NCBI RefSeq assembly: GCF_933775445.1
Contig: NC_065874.1
Location: 27,474,501-27,538,500, forward strand
Length of the DNA stretch: 64,000 nt
Origin: Argentina anserina
Taxonomy: Eukaryota; Streptophyta; Magnoliopsida; Rosales; Rosaceae
Direction: 5' to 3'
Positions 47,532-60,787 of this stretch are shown here, one piece after another; position 1 is the stretch's first letter; every line of letters begins with the position of its first letter. Below the pieces are notes generated by a model. It saw only the letters and a list, made by a program, of their open reading frames with translations. It did not search any database and was not told where the DNA came from. A program made the position numbers and the translations under genes.

Positions 47532-50500
47532 GATGTTTGGATAGTGGACTCAGGTGTCTAAGAACACATAACCAACAATTCCTTAAATCTCACTGATTTT
47601 AAAAAACTTACTAAACCCTCTCATGTGTCAATTGCAAATGGACATTCTGTGCAAATCTGTGGAAAAGGAAAATTAAAAGTTTTTTCAAATATCATTGAGT
47701 CATCTGTGTTGTTTGTTCTCTCATTCCCTTTTAAATTACTTTCAGTTGGAAAATGCACTCAGCTACTAGATTGTTTAGCCATTTTCTCACCTCATAATAT
47801 TATTTTCCAGGATCGTACCACAAAAATAAAGATTGGTGAGAGATTCTTCCTAAATGGACTATATTTCATCTCCATCACTCCACGTCTGTCAACATGTTTT
47901 TTAATGAATTCCAAGTCAGCATCTCAGCAACTATTGTGGCATAATCGACTTGCTCATCCCTCATTTCCAGTTTTATCAAGACTGTTTCCTCATTTTTGTA
48001 AAGTTGCTAGTGAGTGTGAAATCTGTCATATGTCCAAACAGACTAGGATTCCTTTTTCTCTTTCACACTCAAGAGCAACCATGCCCTTTGAGCTTGTTCA
48101 TTCAGATGTATGGGGACATGCCTCAGTGAATTCCTTTGATGGATATCGTTTTTATGTAACTTTCATTGATGACTTCTCTCGTTCCACATTTGTGTATCTG
48201 CTGAAATACAAAAGTGAAGTGTTTAAGTGCTTTCAAGATTTTCTTAATCTGGTCAAAAATCATTTTTCTTCCAAAATTTCAATTTTAAGATCTGATAATG
48301 GCACTGAGTACACTTCTAATACCATGACTAATTATCTAAGTGAACAAGGAATTATGCATCCGACTAGTTGTATTGGCACACCACAACAAAATAGAATTGC
48401 AGAAATAAAGAATAGGGATTTACTGGAAAAAGCTAGAGTCTTACTGTTGCAAAATCAAGTTCCTAAGAGATTCTGGTCACAGGCAGTCCAAACAACAGCG
48501 TACTTAATCAATAGGTTGCCTAGCAGTGTTCTTGATTTTAAATCACCATTTGAAGTTCTTAAAGGCAGGAAGCTTGATATTAGTCATCTCAGAGTTTTTG
48601 GCTGCATTTGTTATGTGCATGTTCAGGCAGATAAAAGAGATAAATTGGATCCAAGATCAATTAAATGCATGTTTCTTAGATATTCATCTACACAAAAAGG
48701 GTATAAATGCTACAATCCTACAACTAGGAAAATCGTAGTATCTCGAGATGTTATTTTTCATGAAAACCATCCCTTTTACTGTGAAAATGATGAACAACTT
48801 AAGGGGAGTTTCTCACATATTTATTTCCCTCTTCAACGTTAACTGAAACTACAGAAGATGTTGAGCAGTGTCCAACCTCAGAAAATACAGTAGAAGGTAT
48901 TCATCCTGAAAATAGTGAATTGACAGTAGATGTTGATGAAGAAAGTCATGACTCCATAAATCTCCCTACTTCTTCTAGTTTGCCTAGGAGAAATCCTCCT
49001 GTGAAGCTGCGAGATTATGTTACTTACGCCACTAGGTATCCACTAAATCTTGAGCTCACAAAATGTCCTCCAGTTCATTGTGCATTTCTCAATAAAATCC
49101 TTGCAGATCATGAACCAAGGAGTTTCTGTGATGCATTTCAAATGCCACAGTGGCAGAAAGCTATGAATGAAGAATTACAAGCTCTTGATGATAATCAGAC
49201 ATGGAGCATTGTACCTCTCACTCGTGGTCAGAAACTTGTGGGAGCAAGATGGATTTATAAGCTCAAATATAACTCTGATGGATCTCTTGAGAGATATAAA
49301 GCTCGACTAGTCGCTAGAGGGTTTACTCAAACATTTGGCGTTGACTATAAGGAGACTTTTGCTCCAATTGCCAAAATGAACACTGTTCGTGTTCTTTTGT
49401 CTATTGCTGTGAATTGTGGTTGGTCCTTGTCACAGATGGATGTCAAGAATGCTTTTTTGCATGGTGAGTTAGAAGAAGATGTTTACATGAAAATTCCTCC
49501 AGGCCACCCTCGAGAGCATGAAGTTGGGATGGTTTGCAAACTTCACAAAGCTCTATATGGATTGAAGCAGTCACCTCGAGCATGGTATTCAAAACTTAGC
49601 TCAGTGCTTCTCTCTTCTGGATTTCAAAGAAGTCACTCTGACTCCTCCTTGTTTGTAAAAAATAGCAAGGTTGGAAAATTGGTTGTGTTGGTGTATGTTG
49701 ATGATCTAATTGTCGCAGACAACAATTCTGATGAGATTCTGTCACTCAAGAAGGCCATACACGATTCATTTGCTATTAAAGACCTTTGAAACTTAAAGTA
49801 TTTCTTAGGCATTGAAATGGATCATTCATCACAGGGTTTGTTCTTAAATCAGCGCAAATATGTTATTGACATGTTAGAAGAAACAAAAAAGACAGACTGT
49901 AAGCCTGCAAAAATTCCATTAAGCAGCAAAATTGATTTGGACACCCAAGCTCCTGCTCTTCACGATGTAAGTACATATCAACGTCTTGTGGGCAAGCTGA
50001 TTTATCTTATGATCACCAGACCTGATTTAACTTATGTTGTGAGTTTGGTAAGTCAATTCATGCATTCTCCCAACTCATACCATCTTGGCATTGTCAAACG
50101 TATCATGCGATATCTCAAAGGTTCACTCAGTAGAGGCATTGCAATGCAGAAGAATGATCATTTTCAAATTGTTGGGTATTCTGATTCTGATTGGGCAGTA
50201 AATTCGTTGGATAGGAAGTCCACTACCAGGTACTGCACCTTTGTTAGTGGCAATCTTGTTACTTGAAAGAGTAAGAAGCAGTCTGTTGTAGCACGAAGCA
50301 GTGCAGAGGCAGAATATAGAGCCATGGCCTCTATTGCTTGCGAGTTAATTTGGTTGAAAGCCTTGTTGCAGGATTTGGGAATTCATCATTCATCTCCTAT
50401 GATGTTGTATTGTGATAATCAAGCTGCATTGCACATTGACGCTAATCCTGTTTTTCATGAACGCACCAAACATATAGAAATCGATTGCCACTTTATCCGA

Positions 50501-50587
50501 AATCAAGTGCAGACCAAGGTCATTAAAACATTGTATACCAAGTCATGTGATCAACTTGTAGACATCTTTACCAAGATTCTTACCTAG
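47532..50587 (+). pseudogene. Second Ty1/copia pol relic (protease to RNase H)
   Basis: Plus strand. The frame begins at a protease motif (DVWIVDSG) followed two codons later by a stop. The open part 47,625-48,842 carries GAG-pre-integrase (LLWHNRLAHPSFPVL, CEICHMSKQT) and integrase (HSDVWG, IDDFSRSTFVYLL, RSDNGTEY, GTPQQNRIAEIKNRD). A stop at 48,840-48,842 and a frame change precede 48,920-49,789, the reverse transcriptase (ARLVARGFTQTFGVDYKETF, QMDVKNAFLHGEL, YGLKQSPRAWY, VYVDDLIVADN). A TGA at 49,787-49,789 and a second at 50,264-50,266, where a Trp codon is expected, break the RNase H part ([45 protein letters not shown]). Gag and the 5' LTR were not found. It is better preserved than the minus-strand relic. 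Confidence 0.86.
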
Positions 50588-50657
50588 ACACAGTTTGATC
50601 GTCTTCTTTCCAAGCTTGGATCAAGATGTTCCCTCGATCCAACTTGAGGGAGAGTAT

Positions 50658-50930
50658 TGAGGGAGTGCAAGATCCCTGTTTTCTTTCATCTTGTCTTCTA
50701 CTGAGTGCAACATTCATGTTTTATGACATCTTGTTTTATGCTTCCTTTGCTCCTTGTTTTTATACGTAGGCTGCTACTTTAGAAACACCACTCCAGTTTT
50801 TGTGGGTTATTAGTTAATAAGAATATGTTAGTTTTTGTGTGTATAAGTACTTAAACCTTGTAACAACACGAACGACTGAACATATATAGTTTGAGTTGCT
50901 TTTCTCAATATCATTTTCTTCACAACCTCA
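50658..50930 (+). repeat. 3' LTR of the second copia relic (273 bp)
   Basis: Begins TGAGGGAGTGC right after the purine-rich AACTTGAGGGAGAGTAT and ends CACAACCTCA, giving TGAGG...CCTCA tips. It lies about 70 bases after the pol stop. No partner LTR was seen upstream. Confidence 0.68.
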
Positions 50931-51742
50931 ATTGTACTTTGCGCATGATGACCTTGCATACCAGGTTGGTTTCTCCTCCCTGTTGTAAACTAGTTTTGCT
51001 TCTAGGTCCAGTATCACTTCTTGATGTTTTATGGAACACTTTTAATAGCAAACGAATGATGTACTGACAAGGTGCCACTAAAGGCAGGCTGCTTTTCCAT
51101 CTTTGCTGACAGTGACGGGTTAATTCTTGAGCTGAGTTACATATAAAACCATTTCAGGTGATGATTAGATTTCACACAAGCTACCGTACTAAAGTGAAAC
51201 ATTGGAGGGATCAAAGACTAACATGGAAATAAATTATGTGAATAGATCCAAGAAGAAATAGATATAATAAGAGATGCAGCTCATAACAAAAAGAGCGGAA
51301 GATGGTAATTTCATTGTGACTGACCTCATTTGACTTGAAAAGTGCTAGGATACAGAAGATTATTAGTTTATAAAATGCTTAAGCTGCTAGTTTGACTATG
51401 CAGAATCCACCCTCATCCTCTGGCGTATACAACTTTAATGAAGCTAAATTCATTTGTATTCAAGAATGCAGAACTTGTTCTACAGAAACTTGTGTCGTCT
51501 GTTGATGACAATGTTCGATTTGGGATCAAATCATGGTCTTATTCAAGTTCAAAAATATTAGTGGAATGAAATTGTGTTCCACACATGTTTTGACAAACGG
51601 AATCCAATTTACTATACTTCCAAGGTTCAAACTTGTTGATTATTGATACTTCTACAGTTTCATCCAATACCTCCTGATTGCGGGTTACATGTCAGAAGGG
51701 CCTGCATTTTCCATTTTACTATAAACAAGTTATTTTGACTCT
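50931..51742. other. Non-coding spacer
   Basis: No gene recognised. The frames present are short and without motif. Confidence 0.45.
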
Positions 51743-52126
51743 TAGGGTTAGTTTGGTATTGATGCGACTTTACAAAAATCTTCTTTTACTGTACTGTAAA
51801 AAAAATCTGAATTCAAACAGGTTTGTGTTTGGTAAATATTATTTTTATATGTGTTGTCGATAAATAAATTATTTGGTAAATTCTAAATGAAACTGCTATA
51901 GATATGGTCAATAAAAAAAATGACATGATTTTGTTTTAACATATCGAGAATGATTATAGATAAAGATGTTATTTGAGAATTTACATAAAAATATTAACAT
52001 TTATTGAGTTTTAAGTAAAAACAGGTTCTAAAAACAACATTCGAGAAGTTACCAAACACTATAAATTTTAAAAGTCGACCTAGAAACTTTTTTTTTTGAA
52101 GTAAAGTTGTACCAAACTACGCCTTA
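51743..52126. mobile_element. Probable hAT-type MITE (about 384 bp)
   Basis: Left TAGGGTTAGTTTGGTA and right, in reverse, TAAGGCGTAGTTTGGTA share an inverted tip, a form common in plant hAT MITEs. CGACTTTAC and CAACTTTAC continue the match. A clean 8-base TSD was not found, so the call is tentative. Confidence 0.55.
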
Positions 52127-53741
52127 TTGTTGTTCCACACCTAGTTCAATATGTAATAGCTAGTAATAAGAGCTGGTGGAATTGATTTGAGATGCTTTTC
52201 AATGTGTTGATACCTCTTTTTTCACAAAGCTTGAAGTTAAGGTTTGACATGCAAAGATTCTATTTAATGGTCCTAAAGTCCCGCACAGCCTAATATCAAG
52301 CCAAGCGTAAATTAAGCACGTCATGCAATTCTCGTAGACCCAAGCTACATTTTGGGGCTTACGCGAGGGTCGTAGTTTGGAAGGTAACGGATCTTGAGAA
52401 GTCTATTGTCGAAATTGAGTACGTAAATAAATTTTGGGCTTGAGAACCAAATTTCATGGATTATGTGACTCGAAATTCGACATTGGGCTAGTAGAGAAAG
52501 ATATTTTTAATCTAATAAAGCCAAAACCCATTCTTAACCCAAAACCCATCACATGGCCCATGATCCGTACCCATTTCAGTTGTTTCTTCCTCATTTAGCA
52601 AACACGTCTTGTCCTATTGTTGCTGAGACTGGTGGCTGATTCAGGCAACACTAGAGATTCATGGGGAAGCAATCACACCCGTATTTTTGGAGATCTCTTC
52701 AATTTCCCATCTCCACGACTTTTTTTAGCGTGATTTAAGGAACCCATGATCTTTGGTTGGTCACAGCAGCACCAAGGCACCGTCATCTTCACATGTCACC
52801 ACCGTCCCTATACGTTGCATAGATGCTTCAACCCAGAACGAAGAAGAATCCCTAGAACCAGCAGTCCTTGAGATTCCCCTTCCCTTCCAAACTACACTAT
52901 AGATCAAGCTTCATCTCTGAATACCATACACATGATACCCAATCAATCTCAATCCATAGCACGTAATCATGCCCTCTCTCACTAAACTCACAAGCATCCA
53001 ACTCCCGTACCACGCTCCCGGTAAGTTCTGTTGTTATTGATCGATTTGATGTTGTTACAATCGAGTTCGTCACAACATAACCATTCTTAGGTCTTTCCTA
53101 GATTTGTTGTGGGCCTAGCTGCTCTGCTCCGAAACACCCTCTTACACTATGAAATGATTTGCATTGCCAATTTTTCAAGAACACACAATTTGTATTTTCA
53201 GATGTTCAGGCCTATTTCCACTTATTATGCCTTTGCTGAAAAGTCTGAGATTCAGACGTCCAAATGGGAGGTTTTCTAGGTAGATAGTCATTGTTCAAGG
53301 GGATTTTCCTTGTAAAAGTGGTAGGGAGTTGCAGTTCAAACTTAGTCATGGAGAATGTCGTTATAGATTTAAGAAGCCACGTTGTGTCTCATAAGCATAC
53401 GATCATTCTCTTTAAAACAGAACCTCAAAGAGATAATAATTACATCTTCTGAAGGTAAAATTGAACATGTAACATGCGACACAATGGACTCAAGTTTATT
53501 CTAAAAGTTATACGAGAGCTTTAGGTCCTGCTCAAGGCTTAGAATTTGATGACTTGCTTCGGTTGGCTCCCTTGTTTCCCAAATGCTTTGTCTAGTGCGG
53601 TGTGGAAATTGTCGAAGGGAACCAGCTCCATCCTATAAATAACTAGAGGACATGTAATGTTAGATTGAATATGATTGATACACTACGTAGCAATTATAGT
53701 GGATAAAAGAATGACAAAAGAAAAGGCTTGCGGGACATGCA
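52127..53741. other. Non-coding spacer before the gypsy relic
   Basis: No gene recognised. It may include a decayed start of the gypsy element, but no gag or protease motif is visible. Confidence 0.4.
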
Positions 53742-54997
53742 TTCTATTATTTCCTTGATAGCTATAGTGGATATAATCAAGTCCCAATTGCCCCCGAAGA
53801 TCAAGAGAAGACAACTTTCACATGCCCATATGGAACTTTTGCTTACCGGAGAATGCCTTTCGGATTATATAATGCACCCGCCACCTTCCAACGGTATGTC
53901 ATGGCCATTCTTGCCGAGTTGCTTGAGTTTGTAAAAGTCTTCATGGATGACTTTTCTGTGTATGGGAACTCATTTGAAGAATGTCTTAATCATCTCTCCT
54001 TTGTCCTTAAGAGGTGTGAAGAGACGAATCTAGTGCTTAATTGGGAGAAATGTCACATCATGGTGCAAGAAATGATTGTTCTTGGCCACAGAATATCATC
54101 TAAGGGGATTGAAGTAGATAAAGCAAAGGTTGAAATCATTGAGAAGTTTCCCACTCCCGTGAATGTAAAAGATGTAAGAATCTTTCTTGGGCATGTTGGT
54201 TTTTACTGAAGGTTTATAAAAGATTTCTCCAAGATAGTGAAGCATCTTTGTGATCTATTGGTCAAGGAGACTCCATTTGTATTTGATGAAGCATGTTTGA
54301 AGACATTTGAGAGGATAAAGGAGTTGCTTACCAATGCACCTATTATTTGCTCACCGGATTGGACTCTCTCATTTGAAATTATGTGTGATGCAATTGATTA
54401 CGCCTTGGGAGCTGTGTTGGGACAACGTAAGTATAAACTCTTTCATGTCATATACTATGCAATCAAGACCTTGAATGATGCCCAAGTAAACTACACTGCC
54501 ACCGAAAATGAGTTATTGGCGGTGGTATTTGCCTTAGAAAAGTTCCGAAGCTATCTCTTGGGGTCTAAAGTCATTACCCATACAGATCATTCTGCATTCA
54601 AGTATTTATTGTCTAAGAGTGATGGCAAGCCAAGACTTTTGAGGTGGATCTTACTTCTTCAAGAGTTTGACATTGAAATTGTCGACAAGCCCGGCAAGGT
54701 TAACTTGGTAGCGGATCATCTCTCTTGACTTACTCATCAAAGTGAAGATAATGGTGTGTCTTTGAATGAATCATTTCCGGATGAGAGGTTGTTTTCCATT
54801 GTTGAGAAGAAGCTACAATGGTTTGCACATTTGTTTAACTTCTTGGCAAGTGGGGAAAAATGTTTTCCTAAGACCTTTGATTTCCATGCAAGGAGGAAAC
54901 TCATTAAAGAAGCAAGACACTACTTTTGGGATAATCCATACTTATTCAAGCAATGCAATGATCAATTGGTGAGGAGGTGCATTCCGGAGGAAGGAGA
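53742..54997 (+). pseudogene. Ty3/gypsy pol relic: RT, RNase H and start of integrase
   Basis: The frame from 53,742 carries reverse transcriptase (YFLDSYSGYNQVPIAPEDQ, YGTFAYRRMPFGLYNAPATF, FMDDFSVYG), a TGA at about 54,207-54,209, then RNase H ([47 protein letters not shown]), then a stop at about 54,725 and the first part of the integrase zinc region (FHARRKLIKEARHYFWD, LVRRCIPEEGD). RT normally has FVDDF; here FMDDF. At 54,997 the integrase is cut by the 7,970 bp insertion, and the coding continues at 62,973. Gag, protease and the RT start are missing. RT wording resembles the Athila/Tat side of gypsy, but lineage is not proven. Confidence 0.85.
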
Positions 54998-57152
54998 TGA
55001 TCGGTTCGATTACTCGAGATCAATATTAACCCTGTAAGCATCGTTAGTAGTATAAAGCAAGAGGGTATCGTTCACAAACCGGGGATCCAACCAGGGTAAC
55101 GAATCACAAACATTTAACAACGAATTCACAAGTGTTTAAAAGATTTGAGATATATTTCGGATCAAACAGAAAATAAACCTAAACTAATATATACATGTGA
55201 TCAACCAACCAACACATAAGCAATTACCAAACAAATAACATAAGAACAAAGGTAACGAAATCTACTCTCAATTATGTTCATGCCGTAAGTATCATAGTTC
55301 ATCCTAAATTCGATCATGCATCAAGTTCCTACTTGGTTCCTAATACATGGATATTATCGAGCTCAACTACTTGTCTTGCTACGAAATCTAACATACCAAT
55401 TCATCATGCAATTACGTATCACAAAGAGAAATCAACATGTTTAAAGCACTTATCCAATGTCGAACTTAAGATCATAATCGGTGGAGGAACACAAATGGGA
55501 CAAACAATTAATCAACTACTTGTATCAAAATTGTTTTTAACTTTGAATGATTAACATATGCGACATCAACTACTTGTCTTAATCACACATGCAATATAAG
55601 AACACACCAAAAATTAATTAAGAACATAAATTGAAACTCATGGCATAAAACCTAAAATCATTGAATAAAAATCGAAAATCTTAATTCATCATGTCATTCG
55701 AAAATTACAAATATCTCATAGACAATAATAAAAATAACTTTAACAAAACCTAAACATAAATCATCCAAGAACAAGAACATAAAAACCCGAAAACTAAACA
55801 TGAAGATCATAGAGTTACCCTTTATAATTCTCCTCCCAAGGTTCCTTACAGATATAGCAAGAGATCTTCAAGAGTATGGTATCCTTGGCTCCCAAGCTTT
55901 GGACAGAAAATATGGTGAATGGTGGTGAATGAAAGTGTTTGGGCAGAGCTTTGGCAAGTCTTGTGATCAAGGTTGATGATCATTTTATATGGAAATGAGG
56001 TGCTATATATAGAGGAAGAAACCCAAGGGAGGATGGCCACAAAGTCCACAAAGTTGAAACCAAATTGGTTGAGGTTTCCTAGATTCGGCAGATCTGACCT
56101 TTGTCCCTTGTTGTGGCCATAACGTTTTCTAAAAAATAGATATTGAGATGATTCCAACTGGCAATTTCAACTAGACTTCCGTGGCTTTTCATCCATATAT
56201 CATGCACTTTCTCAATCATTCTGAGCTGTCCAGGGCAGCTCGTCAAAGTTGGATGATCTGTAGTGCCAGAATTCTGATTTCTATAAGGATTGCATATCTT
56301 TTGCATATCTTCTTCCTCATTTAATGCTGATTTATTTTGCACAAATTTCTTCTTTTGAATTAGGGAGGCAGCAAAAGTCTTAATTGTTACAGCCATGTTT
56401 GATTTTTCTTACCTCTCCTCATTAAATTTGCTGCATGCCTTCTTTGACTTTCTTGCCTCTTCTCATTTAATTTGCTGCATGCCTTCTTTGACATTCTTTG
56501 GTGCAGAGATTTATGGACATTCTGATACATATTTTTTCTCTATATGCAGGAGGAACAAAGTCCCAAGTTTCCCTCATAACCCTTGGATCAAAAGCAAATC
56601 AATGGCTGAGATAATTCCGTCGAGCTCACTGGACCTCCGAGTAATAATTCGGTCATATCTCCCTGTAGGAATAAGATATTGATTTAATTCCAAATCCTTC
56701 AGAAACTAGACTCAAAATCCTTTTTATCCATATAAGGTACGTCTTCTAACGCAATCGGAGCTATCCAGGGGAGCCCGTCGAAGTTGGACTACAAATCTTA
56801 ACAGCATTTTCATTCTTGCATGGATTGAGCTTTTAAGTGTATCTTCTTCTCTTTCCTTGTGGAACTAGGATTTCTTTCATTTTCCAACATGGATTTGTAT
56901 TTCCTAATAAGAATAAGTATATTAGAAACAAAGAAATACGCAAAGATGAATCCTACTCGAACAAGGAAACATATATCAACAAGGATTCTTAACACTTAGC
57001 ACGATTTCATCATCAATTCACTTATAATTGATATAAGCTCTACCTAAACAATTATTCTTACAAAAGAAACTAAAACATACTAAATAAGAGGTAACAAAGA
57101 GTAAGAATAGGGCATAATCACATTAAGAACGTCACACTTTGTGCTCCTATCA
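54998..57152 (-). repeat. 3' LTR of the LARD-like element (2,155 bp)
   Basis: Plus-strand limits TGATCGGTTCG and CTCCTATCA. A minus-strand TATATATAG lies near 56,010. A 25-base stretch present in the other LTR is missing here, between two TGGTGAAT repeats. Confidence 0.9.
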
Positions 57153-60100
57153 ACAACCTCACACTTAAACTTTGTTAGTCCCTTAGCAAATACTAGAAAA
57201 GGGAAACAAAAACATAAAATAAAAATCAATACAACTAAACTAATGACTCAACTATAATGCCTTCAACATTTTGTCTCAGAGATCTTCAAACTCATTGCAT
57301 CAAGAATAACACTTAATCGAAATAAATAGAATGAATTCAATGGTTAATAAATATGAGATCTCGCATAACAAGTAAGACATGGCAGAAACATAGGTGATAT
57401 TAAGCTCAACATGTTCAAAACAAGTTCAAATTTAACTCACAAGGGATATGCACTCCGAATATTTTCTCTCAAGAACATGGCATATGCTTAAAAGCGTTTC
57501 ACACACAAGAGTTATGAACATATAGTGAATTCGAAAACCTCATGAAAGATACCAATCATATGCATAAATGAACCCAAACCATATGCTTACTCATGAAACA
57601 AACTCCACAAATCAAGAGCTACTCATTTTAAGAATCATGCGGATTTTTATAAAAGGTAGGCTTAGGCTCTATAAGGATATCATTTTTCAGGTAAAAGGAA
57701 TCACAAAGGTCATCCTCAAGACTTAGCAGAGCAAAAATCATCTACCTTATGTCGCCGTACTCCATAAAATAAGGGCTAATTTTCATCATGTTGAACTCAT
57801 TATTCATTCTAAACGTTGTGAAAATGGACAAAGGCTAAAGTACAACATTATTGAGCCTTCAACAAATACATCACAACTCCAAATTCACATCAAAACATAG
57901 TTATGCCGTAACTTCTTTGTATATATATATATTTTTTTTCTTTCAAGCCGTATTTATGTATTTCTTTTTTTTTTCTTTTTACGGCATCTTTCTATTTTTT
58001 TCATTCTTTTCATGGCACAAATACATAGATAGCATAACCCCACACTTGAATCGGATCATCACTCCATATTAACATCAAATATCAGCTCTGCCAAGCCTCG
58101 AGAACAAGGTAGAGATATAACTATACTAAGCAAGGATATTAACATGTTGGTGATGAAAGAAAAGGTTTAACGTAAGCTCAAATGGGTTAATACTAAGGTG
58201 TCCCAAGCAGGGCTCATAATAAGGCATACGGCTTTTTGGCTTAAGTGGTGGAATTCCTAAAAAGATCCAACAATCATTTTCAAAATCAGAGTATATTATG
58301 ATAAAAGTTTCGAAAGTTTCACAAAGTAAGTTCTAGTATTCTCTAGTTCATTGCAATTCTATGGCATATGAATTGATCAATATAAATGGAATGAGGTTAT
58401 ATAGCCAATAAACGATAGAATATCACTAAAAACGAAAGCACATATATGGCTCGAAACTCACAAAGGTTACATGAATTTAAACAAGTATGGAACATGCTCA
58501 TTTTGTACCTAAGTTTCAAAATCCTCATCTACTACATGTTCGTACAAAATCTACACATTGATTAACCATCAAATTGCAATTAAGTTCAATTTCCAATCTT
58601 GTGATCATCTTTCAACCAATCATTCAAAGATCAACTCATCCTAGATAGTTAAAGGCATACCTAAGACTCAAAACAAAATAAAAACAAAACAAACAAAAAA
58701 TACAAAATTTTTTTTTTTTGATTTTATGACTCTAACATGTAAACCTTCCTCCACACTCGAATCATGCATTGTCCTCAATGAATGTCAAAATAAATAATGC
58801 AATGGAAGACTCATAGTGGAAGGAAACAAATACAAAAATAAAAACATGGGAAAAAGATGAGAAAAGCTCACCCATGACGCGGTCCAACAGCTTGCATTCC
58901 ATGCTTCATAACGTTTGAAAATAATCTCCGAACAGTAAGACAACAGTGGGAATTGAAAGCTGATATTCTAGCTTTCCAAGCATATAAAGTACGTTTGCTA
59001 ACTCCAAATGAGGAGAAAGTTATGCCCCTGCAAATTTGTCACGAAAAACAAGTTCATAGAATCAAAAACTGGAATGACCTTTACCTCTTTGTACCTGAAT
59101 TCCATTAATTTAAACAGCTGGAATAGAAACGTGGCCTGAATAAAAGTTGAAGATAACACAATAAGCTTTCAATCCATATATGGCACAACTGCCCAGTTAG
59201 GCCGGAAGTGCTCGCTGTTTTGCCGTTTCCAGACTGTAACTGCACGAGTTCTGAATTTCTGACACGACCTTGTTGCCTTCAAATTGCAACCGGGAATGAT
59301 CTAGATCTCTAAATTCATTTCTGTAAAAAGATACAAAAACTAAAATCAAAGACATATGTTTCCATATAAAGCACATATTCCAACTCCCTGTGAGCTAGGA
59401 GATACAGTCTTCCGAAGTCGACGGACTGTTTCTGCCAGATTCTGTTGAACGAAAATTTTTGGATGACTTCACGTTTTCTCGAAAACTAACCTACACATGC
59501 ACAAAAAAATCAAAAAGAAAAAAAAATAAAACAATAACCAAAGAAAATAATAAATATAAAAGAAAACATATTGGGTTGCCTCCCAACAAGCGCTTAAGTT
59601 TAAAGTCTAATAGCTTAGACCGAGTTTTCCTTTCAATCATTTTGTAGGTGACACATTATGGGGTTTCTCTTCCGCCATTTTGTTGTCCAACCTTGTAGTA
59701 TATTCTCGAGCTCATTGTTGGTCACTTCACTATAAACCTGTAGAATCTCAATTAAAATCATTAGTGTAAGTGGGAACTTGCCAAACATAACATAGGACGT
59801 GAGGTCCTTAAGAGACTATGTTCCTCTAGCCATATGATATTCCGTGGAATTTTAAAATGCAACATGAATGAGATGCAAAATGAATACAATTAGAATGATA
59901 TGATTAGGATGCAATGCAAAAGTTAGAGAATAACAATTAGGAAGTCATTGATATACAAGTTAAAAACGTGTCAAAAGTCATTCAAATATAATAAGCACGT
60001 GTTAAGGGGAAAAAGAAACAAAAACAAGCTTAACAACCAATCCAACATAATGTCAAATCTTATGTTTAAGTTCGTTTTAGTTTCTCAACTCAAAAACCTA

Positions 60101-60787
60101 AAAAGTATACATAATTACAATTACTATATGTTACAACAAAATAAAATAAAGACTCATAAGTTAGTTCTTTAAGTTTACAAAGTTCACACAATTCACAAGT
60201 TCTTTTTGTTATTTCAATGATTGAATGAACGACTGATTCTAAGTTGTAAACCGAGGTGGACGTGCGGCCTAAGTATGAATGTCTAGACACAAGATTAAGT
60301 CTTTGTTTCAGAAGACCGTATAGCTCAATTAGAGATAGTGAGCATGGTATGACTCATTTGTTGAACTACGGAGAGCGAACTCCCTATCGACTCCATCACC
60401 GAGATGTATGTCAGTCAATAGTTCTCTGAGATCCAATTTTGGTCCCATGCACCAGGGTAATAAAAGAGCATGCCCCTTACTCAGCTGGACTTAAACTTGG
60501 GTGTTAGACAATTCTCCAAGTGTTAATAAAAGCCGCCCTCAACCTCATGCAAAAACTTTGGAAGAATGGTTGAGGCTAATATTAACAAAATGAACTTTAT
60601 CTATTCCGTTCGATTTACAACCTACAACAATCATTCATTCAATCATAAAAAAATAACAACCTAAAATAAAATTATTATATGTTAGAACAAAGTAAGAAAA
60701 ACATATACAAATGTACAATATGAATAGTGAATTCGAAATTAAAAGATTAGAGATCCATAAAGATGGATCCCCGGCAACGGCGCCATT
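57153..60787 (-). other. Internal region of the LARD-like element, non-coding
   Basis: About 3.6 kb with only short, motif-free frames on both strands, long A-rich and T-rich runs (near 57,930-57,990, 58,710, 59,510-59,560), and no RT, integrase, protease or zinc knuckle. Next to the 3' LTR, read on the minus strand, is AAGTGTGAGGTTGT, a weak polypurine tract. Confidence 0.8.
60768..60785 (-). promoter_or_regulatory. Primer binding site, tRNA-Asp type
   Basis: On the minus strand TGGCGCCGTTGCCGGGGA lies two bases inside the 5' LTR. From memory it is complementary over all 18 bases to the 3' end of plant tRNA-Asp, a primer known from several plant gypsy families. It fixes the element's orientation. 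Confidence 0.88.

Noticed and set aside
56079..56396. A 105-codon minus-strand frame, repeated at 61,894-62,211, as a conserved gene
   Set aside because: Both copies lie in the two near-identical LTRs, so identity reflects recent duplication, not selection. No protein motif is visible.
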